From: Fibrobacterota bacterium | Lineage (GTDB): Bacteria; Fibrobacterota; Chitinivibrionia; Chitinivibrionales; JANQEN01 | NCBI GenBank assembly: GCA_030619215.1 | Contig: JAUXBV010000007.1 | Location: 1-16,756, forward strand | Length of the DNA stretch: 16,756 nucleotides | Direction: 5' to 3' | Shown here: in pieces, positions 7,540 to 14,318 of the stretch | Position numbering within the stretch: the first letter of the stretch is position 1 | How the letters are laid out: each line of letters starts with the position of its first letter | Notes under the pieces: model-generated | Seen by the model: the letters and a program-made list of their open reading frames with translations, nothing else | What the model was told of the DNA's origin: nothing | Databases searched by the model: none | Made by a program: the position numbers and the translations under genes

Positions 7540-8061
7540 TTATGAAGCTTTCTCTTCGGTGTCCGGTTTCTCATCGGGAACGAGCGCTTTGAGCTGTTCC
7601 TGAAGTGCTTTTGCCGCATCAGGGTCTTTAACGATATTTTCAAGGCGCTTCCTGAACTCCCTGTTATCAAGCAAGTTGGATTTGAGGTCTTTGATAAGGT
7701 TCCGCGCTGCAAGCAGGCGGCTGAGCTGAGGAACCTCTTTTGCCACGTTTTCCGGCTTGAAGGAGTTTATATCCTTGATTTTGAGATTAACAGGTATACT
7801 GCCTTCTTCTTCGGAAAGCTTGTTATCGACCGCATAGTTAAGATTCAGTTCCATGCTTTCCATGACCTGTGTGAAGTTGTTTTTGTTGATAGCAATCTTT
7901 TCCCGTTCCGCAACGCGTTTATCCTGTTTCTTGCCTGAGAAGTCGCCGGCAACAAGCAACTTTAAGGGCAGCTCAATTTTTTTCTTGGCATCCCCTTTAC
8001 CGACGTCAAGCTTCAGGTTGATACGTGCGGGAGGTATTTCATTCTGGAAACTGGTACCCAT
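7540..8061 (-). CDS. tssB: Type VI secretion contractile sheath small subunit TssB
   Basis: TssB (VipA/ImpB family) is the small sheath protomer that interlocks with TssC; ClpV recycles the contracted sheath. The 173-residue protein has the family opening SFQNEIPPARINLKLDV at 4-20, the strand IELPLKLLVAGDFSG at 30-44, and the helix region PQLSRLLAARNLIKDLKSNLLDNREFRKRLENIV typical of the C-terminal half. The start is supported by GGTGGAG five bases upstream. It lies 23 bases after tssA and 17 bases before tssC. Confidence 0.95.
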   Translation of the reverse strand: MGTSFQNEIPPARINLKLDVGKGDAKKKIELPLKLLVAGDFSGKKQDKRVAEREKIAINKNNFTQVMESMELNLNYAVDNKLSEEEGSIPVNLKIKDINSFKPENVAKEVPQLSRLLAARNLIKDLKSNLLDNREFRKRLENIVKDPDAAKALQEQLKALVPDEKPDTEEKAS

Positions 8062-8084
8062 ATGTCTCCACCTTTCAAAAAAGT

Positions 8085-9629
8085 TTATATGTTAAGTTTT
8101 AACGCACTTTTCGGATCAAGAACACTTAGCCTACTTAATATAATATTTTGCTTTTCCTGAAGAGCAACTTGAATGTTCTGAGACTTTGAGCTGCCGACGA
8201 TTTTATAGGCTCTTGCTAAAAGACACCATGTTTCAATAGCGAGATCGGGCTCCCACTTATCTAAATTATACTTATCGATTTTCTCATGAAGAGATTCAAG
8301 TATCGCAAGCGCGATATGCGCATGCTTTACTGAAAATAAAAGATTGCAGAGCATAAGTGAGCGTTTAAAATTTATTCGCTCGGATCCGGTTTCATGAATT
8401 TTGTTCTGAAGGGTTTCAATCGCGTCTTCGGTTTTACCCTTTGAAACCAGAGTGTTGATCTCTTTTTTTTCTTCTTTCAGAGGGTCGTCTCTTGCGCTTT
8501 TCCCCTGAGAAACGGCTCCTTTAGAGGATGAAAGAGCGGCAGACACATCAGAACCTATCCAGTCCTTTGTAGCCTCATCACAGAAAGGTGATCCGTCGGA
8601 GTAGGACAGCTCCTGAATCTCCGGCATACGTTTCAGAAAAAGAGCTGTTTCCAGGCAGATTGCATCGTGTATTGCATTGTATGGTTTACCGAGATTCTTG
8701 CAGGCAGTTGCGCTGATACGCTGAAGGTCCAGCCAGTAGTGCGTTGGGCCCGAGCTGAATGCTTTTTCCGCTGTAAATAGAGCCTGTTTCCAGTCTTCTT
8801 TGGAAATAAGATTTTGGAAGAAAGTTTTTCTTTCATCCGGCGGCGGTTCCAGCCGCGTTTTGCCTCCTTCTGCAGGCGGGGCTTTCTCGATAAGGTCCCA
8901 CCGCAGAGACCGTATGAGGCGATAGCCCATTGGTTTTTCAGGCTCCTTTTCGATAAGGAACATTGCCACTTTTCTGCCCTCGGATTGGGCATCTTTAGGA
9001 GTCTCCATTACAGCGGCTTGTGCTGCCGCCTGTTGTGCCGGTGTACCCGTTGCCCCAGCCTGGGTGCCAGGGGCAGCAGGTTCGGGCTTGGGTTTCGGTT
9101 TTGTTGTTTTTTCCCACTTTTGCGCTGCACTTAAAAGGCCGGCCGGAAAAGGCGATCCTTCAGGAAACTTTTCTTCAAGGATTGCCTTTAGCTTCCTGAG
9201 TGATTCAACGAGCCTTTTAGTGTGTTCGTATGCCACTTCCGTTGGCTTTTTCGTTGCAAGTATATCAGAATAACGCTGTTCGGAAAGCCATTTGAATGCC
9301 ATCTGTTTTGCACGGGTGCGCTCAGGGAAGAGGCCTTCATAGTTTTGTTCAGCAAGCTGCGTCAGGCCGTCGAAGATATCGGAAAATGATTCCCAGTTTT
9401 CATTGCGAAGATGAACAAAGCTGAGAAACGAAAGTACTCGTACATCTTTTGATTTTTCTTTTATGAGGGCATTCGATTTTTCTTCTACAAGAGTGGAATC
9501 GATATTGCCCAATTTTCCCATTTCGGATTTCAGGACGTCAAAATCAGGATCATAATTAATATTTTCACCGAAAGGGTTGTCCTCGGCAATAGGAGATAGT
9601 ACTGATGACAGAAGCTCAGAAGCGATAAT
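8085..9629 (-). CDS. tssA: Type VI secretion protein TssA (VC_A0119-like class), non-canonical start
   Basis: TssA proteins cap or chaperone T6SS tube and sheath assembly. The protein shown here is 514 residues if it starts at the ATT at 9629. The N-terminal ImpA_N domain then reads LLSSVLSPIAEDNPFGENIN followed by YDPDFDVLKSEM, the conserved family opening. A proline/alanine-rich linker sits near residues 175-205. The C-terminal part (YRLIRSLRW, EPPPDERK, THYWLDLQRISA, SDGSPFCDEATKDWI) matches the VC_A0119-type class. The first ATG (9521) is 36 codons further in and would delete the ImpA_N signature. Upstream of ATT only AAG GAG ACC separate it from an in-frame TAA. AAAAGGAG is placed three bases before ATT and six before the next codon ATC, so AUU or AUC is the likely start. 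It is the first gene of the tssABC-hcp set. Confidence 0.88.
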   Translation of the reverse strand: MIASELLSSVLSPIAEDNPFGENINYDPDFDVLKSEMGKLGNIDSTLVEEKSNALIKEKSKDVRVLSFLSFVHLRNENWESFSDIFDGLTQLAEQNYEGLFPERTRAKQMAFKWLSEQRYSDILATKKPTEVAYEHTKRLVESLRKLKAILEEKFPEGSPFPAGLLSAAQKWEKTTKPKPKPEPAAPGTQAGATGTPAQQAAAQAAVMETPKDAQSEGRKVAMFLIEKEPEKPMGYRLIRSLRWDLIEKAPPAEGGKTRLEPPPDERKTFFQNLISKEDWKQALFTAEKAFSSGPTHYWLDLQRISATACKNLGKPYNAIHDAICLETALFLKRMPEIQELSYSDGSPFCDEATKDWIGSDVSAALSSSKGAVSQGKSARDDPLKEEKKEINTLVSKGKTEDAIETLQNKIHETGSERINFKRSLMLCNLLFSVKHAHIALAILESLHEKIDKYNLDKWEPDLAIETWCLLARAYKIVGSSKSQNIQVALQEKQNIILSRLSVLDPKSALKLNI

Positions 9630-9891
9630 GGTCTCCTTTTAATAGTGTATTACTCTTTAGTACTTGTAGACATAGACTTAAATATGCATAATGTAAAAGC
9701 GATTTTCCAATAGGAAAGTGATTTTTGTTGAGAAAATTAATGTGACATATACAGCAAAGGCACAAGGACACTAAGACTATAGTTTAACATTGTGTCTTCG
9801 CGCCCTGGCGGCGGAATTTTTTTCAAGTATCTGTAAATGGCTGAAATGAAAAGAAATTGTTGCCAAACATAAGCCTTTTGATTATATTTTC

Positions 9892-9912
9892 CTTGTTCAA
9901 CACTTGAACAAG
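9892..9912. promoter_or_regulatory. Perfect 9-3-9 dyad, candidate operator
   Basis: CTTGTTCAA, three bases, then TTGAACAAG: a perfect inverted repeat. A TATAAT hexamer lies downstream at 9930-9935 toward the rightward EPS operon, with the dyad covering the -35 zone (TTGAAC to TATAAT spacing is 20, longer than ideal). It may be an operator for the EPS-associated MarR-like regulator encoded 250 bases on, or for another factor. Confidence 0.4.
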
Positions 9913-9967
9913 AATTGTTTTTATAGTATTATAATTATTTCATGAAACTGTAGGCTCCTGAATTAAT

Positions 9968-9991
9968 AGGTACCGCCGACGGGGGAGAGGT
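9968..9991 (-). repeat. 24-bp inverted repeat, right copy
   Basis: Exact reverse complement of 112-135. Read on the minus strand it carries GTCGGCGGTACC and points toward tssA. On that reading the flanks (ATAG-like word before, AGCCTAC after) also resemble those of the left copy. Confidence 0.75.
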
Positions 9992-10065
9992 GTATCTATC
10001 AATAAAAAATGGAGTCCTGCTTTGCTGGATTAAAATATTGGAGAGATGGAGTACTCAAAAGAATA

Positions 10066-10093
10066 ATGGTTAATGGTCAATGGTTAATGGTCA
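10066..10093. repeat. 14-bp tandem duplication
   Basis: ATGGTTAATGGTCA occurs twice head to tail and the next bases (ATT) begin a third partial copy. The unit is itself made of two related 7-base words (GGTTAAT, GGTCAAT). It lies in the spacer before the EPS regulator gene and resembles the other word arrays of this window. Confidence 0.75.
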
Positions 10094-10166
10094 ATTAAAT
10101 AACAGGCAATCAGATATTACACGTATGACATGGGATTTACCCGTATCACAGAAAAAATCCTGATTT

Positions 10167-10490
10167 ATGATTGAGTATAAAGTTATTAAAGAATTGGAAG
10201 AGAACCCATCCCATACACAGCGTTCTCTTGCTCAGAAACTGAATGTGAGCCTGGGCAAGATGAATTATGTCCTTTCCGGGCTTATTGAGAAGGGAATAAT
10301 CAAGGCAAAAAAACTGAAAAACCATCCGGACAAAATACGATGGCAGTATCTGCTTACTCCACAGGGTGTGAAGGAAAAAATTAAAATTACCAGTGACTAT
10401 TTAAAAAAACGATTGAAAGAGTTTGAGTATATACAAAATGAGATTGAAGAGTTGAAAGAAGAGATTAAGAAAAATAATATTGATAAATAG
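10167..10490 (+). CDS. MarR-like EPS-associated transcriptional regulator
   Basis: A 107-residue winged-helix DNA-binding protein. The HTH is HTQRSLAQKLNVSLGKMNYVL at about residues 17-37, the wing is IRWQYLLTPQGV at about 58-69, and a charged C-terminal coiled coil follows (KKRLKEFEYIQNEIEELKEEI, 80-100). This pattern is characteristic of a small regulator family found at the head of exopolysaccharide/O-antigen gene clusters, although direct evidence of function in the family is limited. An in-frame TGA lies just before the ATG, so this is the first possible ATG start. The ribosome binding site is weak. It opens the rightward operon; a perfect dyad upstream (9892-9912) is a possible autoregulatory site. 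Confidence 0.85.
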   Translation: MIEYKVIKELEENPSHTQRSLAQKLNVSLGKMNYVLSGLIEKGIIKAKKLKNHPDKIRWQYLLTPQGVKEKIKITSDYLKKRLKEFEYIQNEIEELKEEIKKNNIDK

Positions 10491-10499
10491 TTTACAATA

Positions 10500-10663
10500 T
10501 AATTAGTTTTTGTTAAATGTTGACAGTTACGCCCCCTAAATCCCCCGACGAGGGACTTTTATGGAAATAATATTATAATAAAATCAACACCTTACAAGTC
10601 CCCCTTCGGGGGATTTAGGGGGCGTTTGTCTAAAATTCGGCTATATTTAACAGACACTAATTA
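10500..10663. repeat. 164-bp nested inverted repeat (MITE-like element)
   Basis: The ends TAATTAGTTTTTGTTAAAT (10500-10518) and its partner at 10645-10663 match as inverted repeats at 17 of 19 bases. Inside them ACGCCCCCTAAATCCCCCGA... (10529-10558) and the reverse complement at 10596-10625 match at 28 of 30 bases around an AT-rich centre. Each inner arm also folds on itself (CCCCC TTC GGGGG on the right). No coding capacity. The structure fits a miniature inverted-repeat element or palindromic repeat. It sits in the spacer between the regulator and the epimerase, where its RNA would be strongly folded. Confidence 0.72.
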
Positions 10664-10726
10664 GCACTGACAAATTCAAATGTATTTTTATCTCCGAGAC
10701 CTCTGTGTAGGGCAAAGGAATTCAGG

Positions 10727-11686
10727 ATGAAAATTCTTGTTACCGGATCAGCCGGGTTTATAGGATTCCACGTTGCAAAACACCTTCTTGAGCGTGGGGA
10801 TGAAGTTGTCGGACTTGACAATTTCAACCCGTATTATAGTGTCACGATTAAAGAAGACAGAAACAGAATCCTTGAAAAGTATCGGGGCTATACCTGTATC
10901 CGGTCGGATATAAGCGAAGCGTCGCTGATGCGGAAGCTTTTTACCGATGAAAAATTCGATATAGTTTGTCACCTGGCAGCTCAGGCAGGAGTGAGGTATT
11001 CGATTGATCATCCCCATGACTATGTCAATTCAAATATGCTTGGATTTTTAAATATTCTTGAAGGGTGCAGGCACAATAACATAAGCAGGCTTGTTTATGC
11101 ATCTTCTTCGAGTGTATACGGCGGCAATACGAAACTTCCATTCTCCGAAGCAGATAATGTCGACACCCCGATCAGCCTTTATGCTGCCAGTAAAAAGTCG
11201 GATGAGCTGATGGCACACTGCTACACCCATCTCTATGGTGTTCAGACTGTTGGATTACGATTTTTTACGGTTTACGGCCCCTGGGGTCGTCCCGACATGG
11301 CAATGTGGCTATTTACCGATGCTATTCTTAACAACAGGCCGATCCGGGTTTTTAATAAAGGCGACATGCAGCGCGATTTTACTTACGTTGACGATATTGT
11401 CCAGGGAGTGATTGCTTCGCTTGACAAAGGCGGCCTTGATCAATACGAGGTTTTCAACCTGGGCAATAATAACTCGGAAGATTTAATGGGCTTGATCGGT
11501 ATTATTGAAGAGATTCTGGGAAAAGGAGCGGAAAAGGAACTTCTCCCCATGCAGCCGGGAGACGTAAAGGCCACCTGCGCGGATATAACGCAGGCTAAGA
11601 ATAAACTGGGATTTGAGCCGAAAACAAAAATTACAAAAGGCGTACCGGAATTTATTGAGTGGTATAAAGAGTATTTCTCTTTATAG
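10727..11686 (+). CDS. UDP-glucuronate 4-epimerase
   Basis: A short-chain dehydrogenase-type sugar nucleotide epimerase, 319 residues, converting UDP-glucuronate to UDP-galacturonate, a precursor for acidic surface polysaccharides. The Rossmann motif GSAGFIG lies at 7-13, DNFNPYY at 31-37, HLAAQAGVRYS at 82-92, SSSVYG at 127-132 and the catalytic YAASK at 152-156. The segment RFFTVYGPWGRPDMA (178-192) is characteristic of the UDP-GlcA 4-epimerase group (CapI/LpsL-like) rather than GalE. The ribosome binding site AAAGGA is seven bases before the ATG. Composition is close to that of the T6SS half and more GC-rich than the sugar genes after 13,300. Confidence 0.88.
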   Translation: MKILVTGSAGFIGFHVAKHLLERGDEVVGLDNFNPYYSVTIKEDRNRILEKYRGYTCIRSDISEASLMRKLFTDEKFDIVCHLAAQAGVRYSIDHPHDYVNSNMLGFLNILEGCRHNNISRLVYASSSSVYGGNTKLPFSEADNVDTPISLYAASKKSDELMAHCYTHLYGVQTVGLRFFTVYGPWGRPDMAMWLFTDAILNNRPIRVFNKGDMQRDFTYVDDIVQGVIASLDKGGLDQYEVFNLGNNNSEDLMGLIGIIEEILGKGAEKELLPMQPGDVKATCADITQAKNKLGFEPKTKITKGVPEFIEWYKEYFSL

Positions 11687-11710
11687 AGTGATAATGAAAA
11701 GGAAAATCAT

Positions 11711-12019
11711 TTGACTTTATCCAGACTGAGGAAGCTTTTAGAGCCGCTGTTTAGAAAAAAAAATGTCAGCAAGGCTATCCTCTTCGGATCATTTGCACGT
11801 GTGACGGAAAGCAGGAGAAGCGATATTGATATACTTATTGTTAAGAAGACTAAAAAGAGATTTTTAGACCGTTTCGAAGAGTTTGATGAAATATATTCAT
11901 TACTAAAAAGTTTTGCCGTTGACTTACTTATCTATACGCCGGATGAATTTAAAAGAAACGCTCACAGGCCGTTTTTAAAAAGGGTTGTATCCGAAGGGGT
12001 AGAACTTTATGAGCATTGA
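11711..12019 (+). CDS. Minimal nucleotidyltransferase domain protein (MNT/MntA-like)
   Basis: A 102-residue protein of the polymerase-beta-like minimal nucleotidyltransferase family. The motif GSFAR lies at 26-30, the paired metal-binding aspartates DID at 38-40, and the third acidic residue is probably D71 in AVDLLIY. Such proteins are often the antitoxin of a HEPN/MNT pair, modifying or neutralising the HEPN RNase. The start is a TTG with AAAAGGAAAA upstream; no ATG is available in frame. No intact HEPN gene lies beside it, only a 40-codon open frame overlapping its stop. Its place between the epimerase and the chain-length gene suggests an inserted or degraded toxin-antitoxin module rather than a glycan function. 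Confidence 0.72.
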   Translation: MTLSRLRKLLEPLFRKKNVSKAILFGSFARVTESRRSDIDILIVKKTKKRFLDRFEEFDEIYSLLKSFAVDLLIYTPDEFKRNAHRPFLKRVVSEGVELYEH

Positions 12020-12138
12020 GAAAAACAGATCTATTTACAGAAGTAGATACTGTTATTAATTTTATTAAAAAACACATAAGTAAAAATGTTGTCATTACTG
12101 GAGAGGCGCAGCATAAGAAGCGGGTATTGGGTGGTTAA
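12016..12138 (+). pseudogene. Short 40-codon frame after MNT, possible vestige
   Basis: Starts at a TTG overlapping the stop of the nucleotidyltransferase (TTGA) and encodes 40 residues beginning LRKTDLFTEVDTVINFIKKH and ending VITGEAQHKKRVLGG. I do not recognise it. The tight overlap suggests it was or is cotranslated. The order of a helix like VDTVINFIKKHI and then ITGEAQHKKR faintly recalls HepT-type HEPN proteins (…IIGEAAKR…), so it could be an internally deleted partner toxin; this is speculative. It may equally be a chance frame. Confidence 0.3.
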
Positions 12139-12197
12139 AAAATGAATTTGTTTAATACATAATTTTAATAGTTAAAATACAAATCAAGGAAACTATT

Positions 12198-13133
12198 ATG
12201 GAAGAAACAAATGTAAAAGCAGATATGAAAACTCAATCCGATCCGGATGAAATCAACCTTCTCGAATATTTTTACGCCCTTGTAAAGAATAAATGGTTGA
12301 TTATCGGATTGACAATACTCGGGTTTGTCGGCGGTTATATTACAGCTAAAATAATAGGACCGAAATATATAGCTAATGCTATTATTGCCCCAAGAGAAAG
12401 CGAGTCGGTGAGGACTCCGGACATGTCGGGCCTGGGGATGTTCGGTGGTATGGTCATGAGCCAGTTAAAAGTCGGAGGCAACGCAAGCCTTGACAAGATT
12501 GATATGATACTTGACAGCAGAAGCTTTAACGCGGAACTGGTTGAGAAAAAAGAGCTTTCACCCCTGGTTTACCCGGAGTTTTGGGATTCGGTAAACAATA
12601 AATGGAATAGTGATTTTGAAGTTCCAAGGTTTGTATCTGTAGGAGGATATATAAAAGGAGAGTTTTTAGATAAGGAAATAAATAAGAACGGCACTATGAC
12701 GATTTCAATTGAAAATGAAGATTCTCTCTTTTCCTATAAAGTACTTTCAGCATATCTTGAATATCTTGATACTTTTATCAGGGAGGATGTTCAGAGAGAC
12801 GCAAAAGAGAACCGCGATTACCTGGAAAATCAACTCATTGGTGTAATTGATCCTCTGCTTAGAACTAAAATACAGGAGTTGATTGCCAAAGAAGTTGAAA
12901 AGATGATGGTTGTCAGTAAAGAGGCTTTCAAGATCATTGACCCTGTTTTTACCTATAAGTCTTTTAAAGAAAAGAAGCTTTTCCCTCTTGTTTTTGCTTT
13001 CGGACTGTTTTTTCTTACAGTGCTTTTTATTGTTTTTAAGCATGCTTTTGTTTCGGGTGATAAAACAGAGGGAGATAAAGTTTTAATGGAAGATATAAAG
13101 CGGGAGATAGTAAAGCTTCCTTTTAGGAGATAA
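12198..13133 (+). CDS. Wzz/chain-length-determinant family inner-membrane protein
   Basis: A 311-residue polysaccharide co-polymerase-type protein. Transmembrane helices are at about 33-53 (WLIIGLTILGFVGGYITAKI) and 260-281 (KLFPLVFAFGLFFLTVLFIVF), with a periplasmic domain between them, the usual Wzz topology. The first segment is preceded by EINLLEYFYALVKNKW, the standard Wzz opening, and IDPVFTYKSFKEKK precedes the second helix in place of the usual proline-rich motif. The short cytoplasmic tail has no tyrosine-kinase domain. It probably regulates the length of the polymer made by this locus. The ribosome binding site AAGGAA lies seven bases upstream. Residues 71-97 are glycine/methionine-rich and unusual for the family. 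Confidence 0.82.
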   Translation: MEETNVKADMKTQSDPDEINLLEYFYALVKNKWLIIGLTILGFVGGYITAKIIGPKYIANAIIAPRESESVRTPDMSGLGMFGGMVMSQLKVGGNASLDKIDMILDSRSFNAELVEKKELSPLVYPEFWDSVNNKWNSDFEVPRFVSVGGYIKGEFLDKEINKNGTMTISIENEDSLFSYKVLSAYLEYLDTFIREDVQRDAKENRDYLENQLIGVIDPLLRTKIQELIAKEVEKMMVVSKEAFKIIDPVFTYKSFKEKKLFPLVFAFGLFFLTVLFIVFKHAFVSGDKTEGDKVLMEDIKREIVKLPFRR

Positions 13134-13319
13134 ATAAAAGGGAAAAAAATTATATAATATGTTCTAACAGATGATGTAACTTACATAGTTGCTTTTCTAT
13201 TTACTGCAAAAAATAATATAGTTATAGTAAAAACTATTTTCATTTATATAAACTGCATTATTAAGAAGTTTTACTCTATATAAAATTTTATGTTTTATTT
13301 TTGCTAATTGGGGTTAAAT
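13134..13319. other. AT-rich spacer at composition boundary
   Basis: A spacer of 186 bases made almost wholly of A and T, with no gene. It marks the shift from the moderately GC-rich first half of the glycan locus to the AT-rich sugar genes. GGGG at 13310-13313 acts as ribosome binding site for the next gene. A promoter could be hidden here, but the low complexity makes any -10 call meaningless. Confidence 0.55.
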
Positions 13320-14318
13320 TTGAATTTACAAGAGAAAAAAATATTGGTTACCGGTGCTGATGGTTTTATTGGGAGCCATTTAACAGAGCAATTAATTGAT
13401 AATGGGTACAATGTACATGCTTTTTGTTACTATAATTCCTTTAACTCATGGGGGTGGTTAGATTCACTACCCAAAGAGAAATTGAGTAAGTTAGATATAT
13501 TTATGGGAGATGTTAGAGATCCCAATGGAGTTAGAAAAGCTGTTGAGGATATTAATGTAATTTTTCACTTAGCGGCGCTTATAGGTATACCTTTTAGTTA
13601 CCACTCACCTGATAGTTATGTAGACACCAATATAAAAGGAACACTGAATATTCTACAGGCAGCAAAGGATGAAAAGTGTGAAAAAATATTAGTTACATCT
13701 ACGTCAGAAGTTTACGGAACAGCACAATATGTTCCAATTGATGAGAAACACCCGTTTCAAGGGCAGTCACCCTATTCTGCTACAAAGATAGGTGCTGATA
13801 GATTGGCAGAGTCCTTTTATCGGAGTTTTAATTTACCAGTAGTGATTGTTCGCCCATTTAATACGTACGGGCCACGGCAGTCTGCACGTGCTGTTATACC
13901 AACAATAATTATGCAGCTTTTAAAAGGGATAGAGAAAATGAAGCTTGGAAATGTAAGCCCAACAAGAGATTTTAATTATGTTAAGGATACGGTAGATGGT
14001 TTTATTAAAATTGCGGAATCGGATAATACAATTGGAGAAGAAATTAATATTGCTACACAAACTGAAATTTCTATAAGACAACTTGCAGAAGAGATTATTA
14101 AACAATTAAACCCTACCGCAGAGATTTGCACTGATGATATAAGAGTTCGACCAGAGAAAAGTGAAGTGAATAGGTTATTAGGTTCAAACAAGAAGATAAA
14201 AGAACTTACTTCATGGGAACCAAAGTATGACCTTGAAAAAGGATTAAAAGAAACAATAGATTGGTTCAGGATACCTGAAAATATAAGTAAATGTAAAGCA
14301 GATTTATATAATGTCTAA
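13320..14318 (+). CDS. legB: LegB-type NAD-dependent sugar nucleotide 4,6-dehydratase
   Basis: Extended SDR enzyme of 332 residues, probably the first step in legionaminic-acid-type nonulosonic acid synthesis: 4,6-dehydration of a nucleotide-linked GlcNAc (GDP- or UDP-, not decidable here). NAD-binding GADGFIG is at 12-18, TSTSEVYG at 126-133 and the catalytic SPYSATK at 150-156. RPFNTYGPRQSARAVIPTII is highly characteristic of the LegB group. I place the start at TTG 13320, because GGGG lies six bases before it and the resulting MNLQEKKILVTGADG matches the usual start of the family. A second TTG at 13308 would add four residues. Its 3' end overlaps the aminotransferase gene by eight bases, indicating coupled translation. 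Confidence 0.8.
   Translation: MNLQEKKILVTGADGFIGSHLTEQLIDNGYNVHAFCYYNSFNSWGWLDSLPKEKLSKLDIFMGDVRDPNGVRKAVEDINVIFHLAALIGIPFSYHSPDSYVDTNIKGTLNILQAAKDEKCEKILVTSTSEVYGTAQYVPIDEKHPFQGQSPYSATKIGADRLAESFYRSFNLPVVIVRPFNTYGPRQSARAVIPTIIMQLLKGIEKMKLGNVSPTRDFNYVKDTVDGFIKIAESDNTIGEEINIATQTEISIRQLAEEIIKQLNPTAEICTDDIRVRPEKSEVNRLLGSNKKIKELTSWEPKYDLEKGLKETIDWFRIPENISKCKADLYNV

Larger units (their letters stand above)
9640..10166. other. Divergent spacer between T6SS and polysaccharide operons
   Basis: About 530 bases with no gene. In order it holds the leader of tssA (no convincing sigma70 or sigma54 promoter could be chosen), a TGTGA half-site at 9741-9745, degenerate words GGCACAAGGACACTAAGAC and TTGTGTCTTCGCGCCCTGGCGG at 9757-9813, a perfect 9-3-9 dyad at 9892-9912, the right copy of the 24-bp inverted repeat at 9968-9991, GGAG/ATGGAGTACTC words at about 10040-10056, and a 14-bp tandem duplication at 10066-10093. 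The promoters of both operons must lie here. Confidence 0.65.

Noticed and set aside
9741..9756. CRP site upstream of tssA
   Set aside because: Only the TGTGA half is present; the other half reads CAGCA.
10125..10163. 12-codon leader peptide before the EPS regulator (MTWDLPVSQKKS)
   Set aside because: No ribosome binding site, no regulatory codon pattern, and no attenuator hairpins around it.
10500..10663. Simple intrinsic terminator after the EPS regulator
   Set aside because: No T tract follows the arms, and the matched outer ends far from the inner stem fit a nested repeat better.
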